From assembly GCA_035556515.1 (NCBI GenBank), contig DATMEO010000063.1:1-46363 (forward strand): a DNA stretch of 46,363 nucleotides, given 5' to 3'. Shown here piece after piece: positions 29,834 through 38,239 of this stretch; positions within the stretch are counted from its first letter, which is position 1, and every line of letters starts with the position of its first letter. The stretch comes from Gaiellasilicea sp035556515 (GTDB lineage Bacteria > Actinomycetota > Thermoleophilia > Gaiellales > Gaiellaceae). A program made the translations under genes and the position numbers. The notes under the pieces were generated by a model. That model did not search any database. It was not told where the DNA came from and saw only the letters and a list, made by a program, of their open reading frames with translations.

Positions 29834-32800
29834 GTGACTCATCTTCGTCTGCGGCCGCGTGGGGCAACAGGGGGCGTATCGCTACCGCGCGTCGTCGCGA
29901 TGCTCGTCATCGCTTTCGGCGTCTTGAGCTTCGGATCGATCGGCTCCGCCGCGTCGACGTCGCTCGTGATCAACGAGGTCGACTACGACCAGCCGGGCCT
30001 CGACACGGCTGAGTTCTTCGAGCTCAAGAATGTCTCCGGTAGCGCCATCAACCTCGACGATTACCGCGTCGAGCTGATCAATGGTGCCTCGGGCGGCAAC
30101 GCTCTGTACCGCACCGTTGATCTTCCGCCCGTCAGCCTCGCCGCAGGCGACTACTACGTCGTTTGCGCGAACACAGCGACGGTTGCGAACTGCGATTTCG
30201 ACGGCGGCCCGGACGACTTGATCCAGAACGGCGCCCCTGACGCACTGAGGCTCGTGACGGGCTTCGACCCGGTCATCGTCCTCGACACCGTCAGCTACGA
30301 GGGCGATACGACCGGGAACGTTGAGGGCAGCGGCGTCGACCTCGTGGACACGGCAGCCGCAGCAGACGAGAGCATCTCGCGCTGCCCCGACGGCGCCGAC
30401 TCCGACGTCAACAACACCGACTTCTCGCTTCGCACCAGCTCGCCCGGCGCTGCGAATGTCTGCGCGGGCCCGAAGGTGGTCATCAACGAGGTCGACTACG
30501 ACCAGCCCGGCACCGACACCGCGGAGTTCCTCGAGCTGAAGAACACCGCTGCCGTCGCGGTCAACCTCGATCCATACTCCGTCGAGCTCGTGAACGGCAG
30601 CGGCGGCGCGGTCTACGCCACCTTCGATCTCCCGGCGGTCAGCCTCGCCGGCGGCGACTATTTCGTCATCTGCGCGGACACAGCGACGACGGCGAACTGC
30701 GATCTCAACGTGACGCCCGACTCGAACCTGATCCAGAACGGCGCGCCCGACGGGCTGCGGCTGGTGCTGGCGGGCACGACCGTCGACGCACTCAGCTATG
30801 AAGGCAACACCGCGGGCGCGACCGAGGGCTCAGGTGTTGGTCTCGAGGACCTGGCGGACGAGGGCCTGTCCCGCTGTCCCGACGGCAACGACACGGACGC
30901 CAACAACGTCGACTTCTCGCTGCGAGCGATTACGCCGGGTGGGACCAACGTTTGTGCCGGCCCGAAGGTCGTGATCAACGAGGTCGACTACGACCAGGTG
31001 GGCACCGACGGCGCCGAGTACCTCGAGCTCAAGAACACCTCCACCGCCGCGGTCAACCTCGATCCATACGTCGTCGAGCTCGTCAACGGCAGCGGCGGCG
31101 TGGTCTACGGCACGTTCGACCTGCCGGCGTTCAGCCTCGCCGGCGGCGACTACTTCGTCATCTGCGCCAACGCGGCCACTGTCGCGAATTGCGATCTCGA
31201 TGTCGATCCGAACACGGACCGGATCCAGAACGGGTCGCCGGACGGGATCCGCCTCCTACTCGCAGGTGCGACGGTCGACGCGCTCAGCTACGAGGGCGAC
31301 ACGGCCGGCTCGACGGAGGGAACCGGCACCGCCGCAGCCGACTCGAACAGCGAGGCCGGCATCGGTCTCTCCCGCTGCGCCGACGGCGTCGACACCGACA
31401 ACAACAACGCCGACTTCGCGATCAAGGCGATCACGCCGGGCACGACGAATGCTTGTGAGCCTCCGCCGCCCGACCCGGTCGGCAACTGCGGCGAGCCGGC
31501 GACGCGCATCCACGTCGTCCAGGGCAGTGGCCCCGCCACGCTGTTCGCCAACACCCAGGTCACGATCGAAGGCGTCGTCGTCGCCGACGTTCAGGGTGCC
31601 GGCCAGTTCGACGGCTATTACGTGCAGGAGGAAGCAGCCGACGCCGACACCGACCCGCAGACCTCGGAAGGGATCTTCGTGTTCAGCGGCGTGGGCGTCG
31701 ACAACGTCAGCCTGGGCGAGATCGTGCGTGTTCGCGGCACTGCTGGCGAGAGCTTCGCTTTGACGCAGCTTTCGTCCGTCTCCGCTCCCGTGAAGTGCGG
31801 GACCGGGTCGGTGCCGGCGACATCTGTGACCTTGCCGGTCGCGACCGTCGACGACCACGAGAGCTTCGAAGGCATGCTGGTCAGCTACGCCCAGACGCTG
31901 ACGGCGACCGAGGTCTTCAACCTCGGCCGGTTCGGCGAGGTCAGCCTCTCCGGCGCCGGGCGGCTCTACAACACGACCGCGGTCGCGCTCCCGGGCGCGC
32001 CCGCCCAGGCCGTGGCGGCGCAGAACGCCCGGAGCCGGATCATCCTCGACGACGCCAGCAATACCCAGAACAACGACCCGACGCGGTACCCGCAGGGCGG
32101 CCTGTCGGCGACGAACACGTTGCGCGTCGGCGACACGCTTAATGGCCTCGACGGCGTGATGGACTTCCGCTTCGGCAACTACCGGATCCAGCCGGTCGGC
32201 GCGGTCGACTTCATCGGGACGAACATGCGGACGCCCGCTCCGGGCGACGTCGGCGGCAACCTGAAGGTCGCGTCGTTCAACGTCCTCAACTACTTCAACG
32301 ACTTCGGCTGCGGCGACCGCTGCCGCGGCGCCGAGAACCAGTTCGAGTTCGACCGCCAGGAGGCGAAGATCGTCTCGGCGCTGAAGGCGATCGATGGTGA
32401 CATCGTCGGGCTGATGGAGATCGAGAACGACGGCGGGCCCGGCAACTCGCTCGCCGAGCTCGTTGCCGCGCTCAATGCTGCGACGGCGCCGGGCACCTAT
32501 GCGTACATCGACACCGGCGTGATCGGCACAGACGCGATCAAGGTCGCCTTGATCTACCAGCCGGCTGCCGTGGCCCCGGTCGGCGACTGGGACATCCTCA
32601 CGACCGCCGACGATCCTCGGTTCATCGACACGCGAAACCGCCCGACTCTCGCGCAGACGTTCCGACACGTCAGCTCGGGCCAGGTGATCACCGTCGCGGT
32701 GAACCACCTGAAGTCGAAGGGCTCGGCCTGCGGCGGAGCGCCGGACGACCAGCCTGATACCGGAGGCGGGAACTGCAACGGCACGCGCACCGCGGCCGCT

Positions 32801-33946
32801 GCGGCGCTCGCCGACTGGCTTGTCGGCGACCCGACGGGGAGCGGCGATCCCGACTTCCTGATCATCGGCGACCTCAACTCGTACACGTTCGAGACGCCGA
32901 TCCAGGAGCTCGAGGCGGGCGGCTTCACGAACCTCGTGAAGCAGTTCAACGGCCTGACCGCCTACTCGTACGTGTTCAACGGCGAGTCCGGTTACCTCGA
33001 CCACGCGCTCGGCACTGCGTCGATCGCAAGCCAGGTCACAGGTGTCACGGAGTGGCACATCAATCCGGACGAGCCGACCGTGCTCGACTACAACACGAAC
33101 TTCAAGTCGGCCGGTCACGTCAGCACGCTCTACGACCCAGGCCCGTACCGTTCGTCCGACCATGACCCGGTGATCATCGGCCTGCAGATGAACCACGCGC
33201 CGACGGCCGACGCCGGCGGGCCGTACACGGTCGCCGAGGGCAGCTCGGTCACGATCGCCGCAACCGGCGGCGACGCCGACGGCGACACGCTCACGTACGC
33301 GTGGGATCTCGACAACGACGGCGAGTTCGACGACGCGACCGGTCAGACCGCGAGCTTCTCGGCGGCGCTGATCGACGGGCCGGCGAGCCGGACGATCCGC
33401 GTGCGCGTCAGCGACGGCGCGCTCAGCACGATCGACGACGCGACCGTGAACGTGACGAACGTCGCGCCGACGGCGAGCTTCAACGCACCTGCGTCGGTGT
33501 TCGCCGGCTTCCCGATCGAGCTCTCGCTCACGAACGCGACCGATGCAGCTCCGGCCGACCGGCCGGGCCTCACGTACGCGTTCGACTGCGGCAGCGGCTA
33601 CGGGGCGTTCTCGGCCTCGAGCACCGCCTCTTGCCCGACCGACGATGTCGGGACGCGGAGTGTCGGCGGCAAGGTCCGCGACGACGACGGCGGCGTCACC
33701 GAGTACCGGGCGACGGTCGCAGTCGTGGTCACCTTCGACAGCCTCTGCGACCTCGTGCGGGTTTACGTCGACAAGCAAGACGTCGCCGACTCGCTCTGCG
33801 ACAAGCTCGACGCGGCCGAGGCGAAGAGGGCTCGCACCGGCGTGACCGACCTGAAGGCCTTCGTGAACCAAGTCGAAGCACAGTCCGGAAAGTCCATGAC
33901 GGCGACGGAGGCGGCAACGTTGATCCGTCTCGCCGGAGCTCTGTAG
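29834..33946 (+). CDS. Secreted multi-domain nuclease (ExeM/NucH-like) with three lamin-tail domains
   Basis: 1370 residues from GTG 29834 after GGAGGAG. Order: signal peptide (to ~42); three lamin-tail domains (~43-205, ~211-372, ~376-540), each opening V(V)INEVDYDQ(P/V)G; an OB-fold-like module (~549-800, THIEGVVVADVQG-type region); an endonuclease/exonuclease/phosphatase domain (~807-1115) with LKVASFNVLNYF, GLMEIENDG, VAVNHLKSKGSAC, IIGDLNSY and SSDHDPVI, which supply the Asn, Glu, Asp and His of the catalytic site; a PKD domain (~1119-1205, PTADAGGPYTV); a second Ig-like domain; and a helical tail like a FIMAH module (from about 1300). It should degrade extracellular DNA while held at the cell surface. 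A 5'-nucleotidase gene follows 31 bp later, probably in the same operon. Confidence 0.93.
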   Translation: MTHLRLRPRGATGGVSLPRVVAMLVIAFGVLSFGSIGSAASTSLVINEVDYDQPGLDTAEFFELKNVSGSAINLDDYRVELINGASGGNALYRTVDLPPVSLAAGDYYVVCANTATVANCDFDGGPDDLIQNGAPDALRLVTGFDPVIVLDTVSYEGDTTGNVEGSGVDLVDTAAAADESISRCPDGADSDVNNTDFSLRTSSPGAANVCAGPKVVINEVDYDQPGTDTAEFLELKNTAAVAVNLDPYSVELVNGSGGAVYATFDLPAVSLAGGDYFVICADTATTANCDLNVTPDSNLIQNGAPDGLRLVLAGTTVDALSYEGNTAGATEGSGVGLEDLADEGLSRCPDGNDTDANNVDFSLRAITPGGTNVCAGPKVVINEVDYDQVGTDGAEYLELKNTSTAAVNLDPYVVELVNGSGGVVYGTFDLPAFSLAGGDYFVICANAATVANCDLDVDPNTDRIQNGSPDGIRLLLAGATVDALSYEGDTAGSTEGTGTAAADSNSEAGIGLSRCADGVDTDNNNADFAIKAITPGTTNACEPPPPDPVGNCGEPATRIHVVQGSGPATLFANTQVTIEGVVVADVQGAGQFDGYYVQEEAADADTDPQTSEGIFVFSGVGVDNVSLGEIVRVRGTAGESFALTQLSSVSAPVKCGTGSVPATSVTLPVATVDDHESFEGMLVSYAQTLTATEVFNLGRFGEVSLSGAGRLYNTTAVALPGAPAQAVAAQNARSRIILDDASNTQNNDPTRYPQGGLSATNTLRVGDTLNGLDGVMDFRFGNYRIQPVGAVDFIGTNMRTPAPGDVGGNLKVASFNVLNYFNDFGCGDRCRGAENQFEFDRQEAKIVSALKAIDGDIVGLMEIENDGGPGNSLAELVAALNAATAPGTYAYIDTGVIGTDAIKVALIYQPAAVAPVGDWDILTTADDPRFIDTRNRPTLAQTFRHVSSGQVITVAVNHLKSKGSACGGAPDDQPDTGGGNCNGTRTAAAAALADWLVGDPTGSGDPDFLIIGDLNSYTFETPIQELEAGGFTNLVKQFNGLTAYSYVFNGESGYLDHALGTASIASQVTGVTEWHINPDEPTVLDYNTNFKSAGHVSTLYDPGPYRSSDHDPVIIGLQMNHAPTADAGGPYTVAEGSSVTIAATGGDADGDTLTYAWDLDNDGEFDDATGQTASFSAALIDGPASRTIRVRVSDGALSTIDDATVNVTNVAPTASFNAPASVFAGFPIELSLTNATDAAPADRPGLTYAFDCGSGYGAFSASSTASCPTDDVGTRSVGGKVRDDDGGVTEYRATVAVVVTFDSLCDLVRVYVDKQDVADSLCDKLDAAEAKRARTGVTDLKAFVNQVEAQSGKSMTATEAATLIRLAGAL

Positions 33947-33977
33947 GCAACCAATGGGACAAGGGGTGGAGAAGGGG

Positions 33978-35708
33978 ATGAAGATGAAAAAGACAGTGCT
34001 GGCGCTCGTGACCCTCGCGGTCGCGATCGCCGTAGCGCCGATCGCCGGTGCGGCCGGCGACCCGTCGCCGCGGGCGGCGGAGAAGGCGCAGACGACCGAG
34101 ATCCAGATCCTGGGTCTGAACGACTTCCACGGCGCGCTCGAGCCGCCGACCGGCTCCGCCGGCCGGCTGGGGCCGTCCGGCACGCCCGAGTTCGGCGGCG
34201 TCGACTTCCTCGCGACGCACGTGCGGCAGCTCCGGGCCACGAACCCGAACACGCTGTTCGTGTCCGCGGGCGACCTGATCGGGGCGACGCCGCTGACGTC
34301 GGCGATCTTCCACGACGAGCCGACGATCGAGGCGTTCAACCTGATGGGCCTCGACTACAACGGCGTCGGCAACCACGAGTTCGACGAGGGAATCGACGAG
34401 CTGCTGCGCATGCAGAACGGCGGCTGTCACCCGGTCGAGGGCTGCTTCGGCGGCGACGGGTTCGACGGGGCGTCGTTCGACTTCCTCGCCGCGAACGTCA
34501 CCTACAAGGACAGCGGCGAGCCGATCTTCGCGCCGTACAAGATCCACCACTTCGACGGCGTCAAGGTCGGGATCATCGGCATGACGACCGAGACGACGCC
34601 GCTCATCGTGACGCCGACCGCGGTGTCGACGGTCGACTTCCACGACGAGGCGGACATCGCGAATGCGGCGGTCGCCGAGCTGAAGAGGCAGAACGTCGAG
34701 ACGATCATCGTGCTGCTGCACGAGGGCGGCACGACCACGGTGCCCGGCAACGGCGCCGGCGGCGGCGTCGGCCGCATCAACGAGTGCACCGGGATCGGCG
34801 GCGTCCTGCCTCCGATCGTCGAACGGATGAGCGACGAGATCGACGTCGTCGTCACGGGGCACACGAACTGGGCGATCAACTGCAAGATGGGTAGCAAGAT
34901 CGTCACGGGAGCGGCGGCGAACGGCCGCATCGTCACCGACATCGACCTGACCATCAGCCGGGCGTCGAAGGACGTCGTCGCGGCGAAGGTCAACAACGTC
35001 GCTGTCGATCGCGGCGTCGCCAAGGCGCCGGACCTGACCGCGCTCGTCGACAAGTACAAGACGCTCGTGGCTCCGCTCGCGAACCGGATCGTCGGCAACA
35101 TCACGGCGGACATCACGTCGGTCAACAACACCGCCGGCGAGTCGGCGGCGGGCGACGTGATCGCCGACGCACAGCTCGCCGCGACCTCGGCTCCCGAGAA
35201 GGGCGGCGCCGTGGTGGCCTTCATGAACGCGGGCGGCATTCGCCAAGGCGGGCTGTTCTTCGCCAACTCGGCCGGCGGCGAGGCGCCCGGCCAGGTCACG
35301 TACGGCGAGCTCTTCGCCGTGCAGCCGTTCAGCAACGTGATGACCGTGCTGACGTGTACGGGCGCGCAGATCGACGCCCTGCTCGAGCAGCAGTTCACCG
35401 GCGGCAACGGGATCCTGCAGGTGTCGGACAGCCTCCGGTACACCTACACGGCCTCCGCGCCGGCCGGCAGCAGGGTCGACATCGCCTCGATCAAGATCAA
35501 CGGCGTTGCGATCAGCGCGCTCACGAACTACCGCGTGGCGATGAACAACTTCCTCGCCACCGGTGGTGACGGCTACAGCGTCTTCACGACGTGCACGAAC
35601 CCGCTCGGCGGCGACATCGACCTCGACGCGCTCGTCGCGTACGTGGACGCCAACTCGCCTCCCGGCGTCTCGCCGGGGCCGCAGAACCGGATCACGCGGC
35701 TTCCGTAG
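33978..35708 (+). CDS. Secreted 5'-nucleotidase / 2',3'-cyclic phosphodiesterase (UshA-like)
   Basis: A 576-residue exported enzyme. I chose ATG 33978 because GGAG lies about 8 bases upstream and the signal peptide KKTVLALVTLAVAIAVAPIAGA follows. The calcineurin-like metallophosphatase domain has LGLNDFHGALE, SAGDLIGATP, GNHEFDEG, LLHEGG and VVTGHTNW, which hold the two metal ions. The C-terminal 5'-nucleotidase domain has VAFMNAGGIRQG, VQPFSNVMTVLTCTG and NFLATGGDGYSVF, which bind the nucleoside. It dephosphorylates nucleotides outside the cell. Placed directly after a secreted nuclease, it would complete conversion of DNA into nucleosides and phosphate. A strong hairpin terminator follows. 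Confidence 0.94.
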   Translation: MKMKKTVLALVTLAVAIAVAPIAGAAGDPSPRAAEKAQTTEIQILGLNDFHGALEPPTGSAGRLGPSGTPEFGGVDFLATHVRQLRATNPNTLFVSAGDLIGATPLTSAIFHDEPTIEAFNLMGLDYNGVGNHEFDEGIDELLRMQNGGCHPVEGCFGGDGFDGASFDFLAANVTYKDSGEPIFAPYKIHHFDGVKVGIIGMTTETTPLIVTPTAVSTVDFHDEADIANAAVAELKRQNVETIIVLLHEGGTTTVPGNGAGGGVGRINECTGIGGVLPPIVERMSDEIDVVVTGHTNWAINCKMGSKIVTGAAANGRIVTDIDLTISRASKDVVAAKVNNVAVDRGVAKAPDLTALVDKYKTLVAPLANRIVGNITADITSVNNTAGESAAGDVIADAQLAATSAPEKGGAVVAFMNAGGIRQGGLFFANSAGGEAPGQVTYGELFAVQPFSNVMTVLTCTGAQIDALLEQQFTGGNGILQVSDSLRYTYTASAPAGSRVDIASIKINGVAISALTNYRVAMNNFLATGGDGYSVFTTCTNPLGGDIDLDALVAYVDANSPPGVSPGPQNRITRLP

Positions 35709-35715
35709 ATCGATC

Positions 35716-35748
35716 GCGGGTGGGAGCGGCTCGGCCGCTCCCACCCGC
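35716..35748 (+). terminator. Strong stem-loop after the 5'-nucleotidase gene
   Basis: A perfect 14-bp stem (left arm GCGGGTGGGAGCGG at 35716-35729, right arm its exact complement at 35735-35748) with a 5-nt loop starts 8 bp after the stop. No U-run follows, as is common in high-GC actinobacteria. It most likely ends the nuclease/nucleotidase transcript and separates it from azlC. Confidence 0.8.
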
Positions 35749-35771
35749 ACCTCTCGCGGTAGCGTCGGGTC

Positions 35772-36419
35772 ATGGAGCCCGCCCGCATCCGCGACGGCGT
35801 CCGGGCGGCACTGGCTCTCGCCCTCGCGCCGCTGCTCTTCGGCGCCGCGTTCGGCGTGCTCGCGCTCGACGCGGGGCTGAGCTCGCTGCAGGCCGTGCTC
35901 ATGTCGGGGACGACCTTCGCAGGCTCGGCGCAGTTCGCCGCCGCCTCGATCCTGGACGACGCCGGCGGCGCGGCGGCCGCGATCGTCGCGGCGCTGCTCT
36001 TGAACGCCCGCTACGTCCCGCTCAGCATCGCGGTCGCGCCCATCTTCCCCGGCTCGCGCCGCCGCCGCTTCTTCGCGGCGCAGCTGATCGTCGACGAGTC
36101 GTGGGCGCTCGCAGGGCGGAGCGGCCGCTTCGAGTACGGGATCCTGATCGGGGCTGGACTCCTGCTCTACGTGATCTGGGTCGGCGGAACGGCCCTCGGG
36201 ACGATCGCAGGCGACCTCCTCGATCCGGACGCGATCGGGCTCGACGCCGCCTTTCCGGCGCTCTTCCTCGCGCTGCTCGCGCCGTACCTGCGTACGCGCA
36301 CCGCCTTGCTGACCGCCGCCGTCGCGGCACTGATCACGCTCGTGCTGCTCCCCCTCGCGCCGCCCGGCGTGCCGATCGTCGCCGCCAGCCTCGCCGCTCT
36401 GATCGGGCTGCGACGATGA
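35772..36419 (+). CDS. azlC: Branched-chain amino acid exporter large subunit AzlC
   Basis: A 215-residue membrane protein from ATG 35772. The AzlC opening is typical: RDGVRAALALALAPLLFGAAFGVLA, then LSSLQAVLMSGTTFAGSAQFAAA and LLLNARYVPLSIAVAP, which is the conserved N-A-R-Y region. About six hydrophobic helices follow, with RRFFAAQLIVDESWALA between. AzlC with AzlD exports branched-chain amino acids and analogues; related YgaZ/YgaH export valine. The azlD start overlaps its stop by 4 nt. Confidence 0.92.
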   Translation: MEPARIRDGVRAALALALAPLLFGAAFGVLALDAGLSSLQAVLMSGTTFAGSAQFAAASILDDAGGAAAAIVAALLLNARYVPLSIAVAPIFPGSRRRRFFAAQLIVDESWALAGRSGRFEYGILIGAGLLLYVIWVGGTALGTIAGDLLDPDAIGLDAAFPALFLALLAPYLRTRTALLTAAVAALITLVLLPLAPPGVPIVAASLAALIGLRR

Positions 36420-36715
36420 GCTGGATCGTGATCGCCGTCGTCGGCGCGGCGACGATCCTCTTCAAGGCGTCAGGCCCCGTCCTGCTCGGGAAGCGAGAAC
36501 TGCCGCCTCGCGTCGCCTCCGTCGTCGAGGTGCTCGCGCCGGCGATGCTCGCCGCCCTCGTCGTCACGCAGACGGTCGGCGGCGACCGCGAGCTCGTCTT
36601 CGACGAGCGACTTGCGGGCGTCGCGGCAGGGGCCGTCGCCGTCTGGCTGCGGGCGCCGCTGCTCGCCGTGATGGTGGTCGCCGCCGGCGCGGCCGCGCTG
36701 ATCCGCCTGTTCTAG
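36416..36715 (+). CDS. azlD: AzlD, small subunit of the branched-chain amino acid exporter
   Basis: A 99-residue membrane protein, ATG 36416, overlapping the azlC stop (ATGA). Three to four hydrophobic segments are visible (WIVIAVVGAATILFKASGPVLLG, VLAPAMLAALVVTQTV, LAGVAAGAVAVWLRAPLLAVMVVAAGAAALI). The N-terminal motif with KASGPVLLGKRELPPRV is the AzlD signature (T.l.R..P..ll.....p). It forms a two-part exporter with AzlC. It ends 20 bp before the kinase-like gene. Confidence 0.9.
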   Translation: MSWIVIAVVGAATILFKASGPVLLGKRELPPRVASVVEVLAPAMLAALVVTQTVGGDRELVFDERLAGVAAGAVAVWLRAPLLAVMVVAAGAAALIRLF

Positions 36716-36735
36716 CCGTTTAGGATCGAGCCCAG

Positions 36736-37611
36736 ATGCCCGGGGTCGAGGAGATGGTCGAGCGGGTCTGGCCCGGCCGCAGCGCCGAGATCGAGACGCT
36801 GGGCGGTGGGATCACGAACCGCAACTTCAAGGTGTCGGTCGACGGGGGCGTGTACGTGCTCCGGATCGGCGGCCGCGACACGGAGCTGCTCGGGATCGAC
36901 CGCCGCGCCGAGCACGAGGCTTCGCTCGCCGCTGCGGCCGTCGGCGTCGGCCCGGAGGTGATCGCGTTCGTCGAGCCCGAGGGCTACCTCGTCACGCGCT
37001 TCATCGAAGGCGCGGTCGTGATCCCGGAGGCGATCCGGGAGCCCGAGCCGCTCCGGCGGGTCGCGCGGGCGCTGCGCGCGATCCACGGTGGGCCGCCGAT
37101 TCCGGCGCGCTTCGATCCCTTCCGCGTCGTCGAGGCCTACGCCGCGACCGCCGCCGTGCACGGGATCGCCGTTCCGGCCGCCTTCGAGCGCGCGCGCGAG
37201 CTCGCGGCACAGGTCGAGCGCGCCCGCGGGCCCGTGCCCGAGCGTCCGTGCCACAACGACCTCCTGACCGCGAACTTCATCGACGACGGCACCCGGATTC
37301 GGATCGTCGACTGGGAATACGCGGGAATGGGCGACGTCTACTTCGATCTCGCGAACTTCGCCGTCAACAACGGCCTGCCCGCGGCCGACACGACCGAGCT
37401 ACTGCACGCCTACTTCGGTGGCGTCACCCCCGAGCACCAGCGGGCATTGACGCTGATGCGCTTCATGTCCGACTTCCGCGAGGCGATGTGGGGCGTCGTC
37501 CAGCAGGCCCTCTCGGACCTCGACTTCGATTTCCGCGCCTACGCGGAGCAGCATTTCGAGCGGCTCGAGCGAACCGCCGCCGAGCGCACGTTCCGGCGAG
37601 CGCTCGGTTAG
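36736..37611 (+). CDS. Choline/ethanolamine/aminoglycoside kinase-like phosphotransferase (APH fold)
   Basis: A 291-residue protein from ATG 36736. The protein-kinase-like fold is seen in LGGGITNRNFKVSVDGGVYVLRIGG (Gly-rich loop and ATP Lys/Arg region), the catalytic loop CHNDLLTANFI (with H-N-D) and IVDWEYAGMGDVYFDLANF (D-W-E-Y-A-G). GGITNRN and DWEYAGMGD are typical of choline-kinase-like bacterial proteins (LicA type), rather than of antibiotic phosphotransferases. It likely phosphorylates a small alcohol such as choline or ethanolamine in the cytoplasm; the substrate is not proven. A choline-related link to the dimethylglycine-dehydrogenase-like gene at 39243 is possible but distant. Confidence 0.85.
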   Translation: MPGVEEMVERVWPGRSAEIETLGGGITNRNFKVSVDGGVYVLRIGGRDTELLGIDRRAEHEASLAAAAVGVGPEVIAFVEPEGYLVTRFIEGAVVIPEAIREPEPLRRVARALRAIHGGPPIPARFDPFRVVEAYAATAAVHGIAVPAAFERARELAAQVERARGPVPERPCHNDLLTANFIDDGTRIRIVDWEYAGMGDVYFDLANFAVNNGLPAADTTELLHAYFGGVTPEHQRALTLMRFMSDFREAMWGVVQQALSDLDFDFRAYAEQHFERLERTAAERTFRRALG

Positions 37612-37694
37612 CGCTTGGGGAGCAGAACAGCCGCAGCCGCCGCCGCGTGCGCGAGCACCGAGACGGTCGCGACGATCTTGAGCGTCGTGTTCAT
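37608..37694 (-). CDS. Candidate 28-residue single-pass membrane peptide
   Basis: ATG 37694 (or GTG 37700) opens a 28-codon frame beginning MNTTLKIVATVSVLAHAAAA and ending VLLPKR. It is a basic N-terminus followed by one hydrophobic helix and a basic end, as in small membrane proteins. It lies 51 bp downstream of the cupredoxin gene on the same strand, and its stop overlaps the convergent kinase stop. No good ribosome site is seen. Too short for homology judgement by eye. Confidence 0.35.
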   Translation of the reverse strand: MNTTLKIVATVSVLAHAAAAAAVLLPKR

Positions 37695-37745
37695 CGTCAC
37701 GAGAACGGTTATCGGCAGCCGCGGGATACGCCTTGACGGCGCGGC

Positions 37746-38180
37746 TCAGCCGACGGTGAAGCTCCCGTTCATCTGGCTCGCGTGTGGATCGCAGACGAAC
37801 GTGTACTCGCCCGGCTCGAGCGTCACGTCGAACGACTCCTCGCCCTCGTCCGAGACATCCGTGGCGACGTCGACGCCGCCCGGGCCGGTGAGGTGGAAGT
37901 TGTGCTCGGAGGACTGGTCGTTGACGGCGATCGTGTAGCCGCCGGCGGTGATCCCGTCGGTCCCGTCGAGGCTGATCGTGAACCCCGGGCCGACGCTGCC
38001 GTTCAGCGTCGTACCGCCGCCGGCGGTGCCGCCGGTGTCGCCGCCGCCGGTGTCGCCACCGGTGGTCGCCTCGGTCGTGGCGGCGGCCTCGCCGCCGTCG
38101 TCGTCATCGCCGCCGCAACCGGCCAGAGCAAGGCCGAGCACGAGTAGCAGGATCGCGAGCGTGAGGTGGCGACGGTTCAC
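37746..38180 (-). CDS. Cupredoxin (plastocyanin/azurin-like) lipoprotein
   Basis: A 144-residue exported copper protein from GTG 38180 with AAGGAG upstream. LLVLGLALAGC is a lipobox, Cys22 the lipidated residue, followed by an Asp/Thr/Gly-rich linker to about residue 60. The cupredoxin fold ends with a type 1 copper site: His93 or His96 in SSEHNFHLTG, and Cys130, His133 and Met137 in TFVCDPHASQMNGSF. It is a membrane-tethered electron carrier or copper-binding protein. A hairpin (arms at 37717-37723 and 37740-37746) lies exactly at its stop and may end transcription. Confidence 0.9.
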   Translation of the reverse strand: MNRRHLTLAILLLVLGLALAGCGGDDDDGGEAAATTEATTGGDTGGGDTGGTAGGGTTLNGSVGPGFTISLDGTDGITAGGYTIAVNDQSSEHNFHLTGPGGVDVATDVSDEGEESFDVTLEPGEYTFVCDPHASQMNGSFTVG

Positions 38181-38239
38181 GGGAGCTCCTTCCGGTCGGT
38201 GTCAACCTCGTTTTACGCGCATCCTCCCCGACCGGTTCG

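Noticed and set aside
29582..29842. 86-codon minus-strand frame in the rsgA/nuclease gap
   Set aside because: No ribosome site, compositionally random, and it crosses the candidate promoter and leader of the nuclease gene.
31256..34339. Long minus-strand open frame (about 1000 codons) opposite the secreted nuclease gene
   Set aside because: It is a GC-bias shadow: the plus strand has signal peptide, LTD, nuclease and PKD domains, while the minus translation is Arg/Val/Asp-rich with no recognisable domain.
36736..37611. Aminoglycoside resistance phosphotransferase
   Set aside because: The GGITNRN and DWEYAGMGD motifs fit choline-kinase-like proteins better, and the setting (azlCD, cupredoxin) gives no resistance context.
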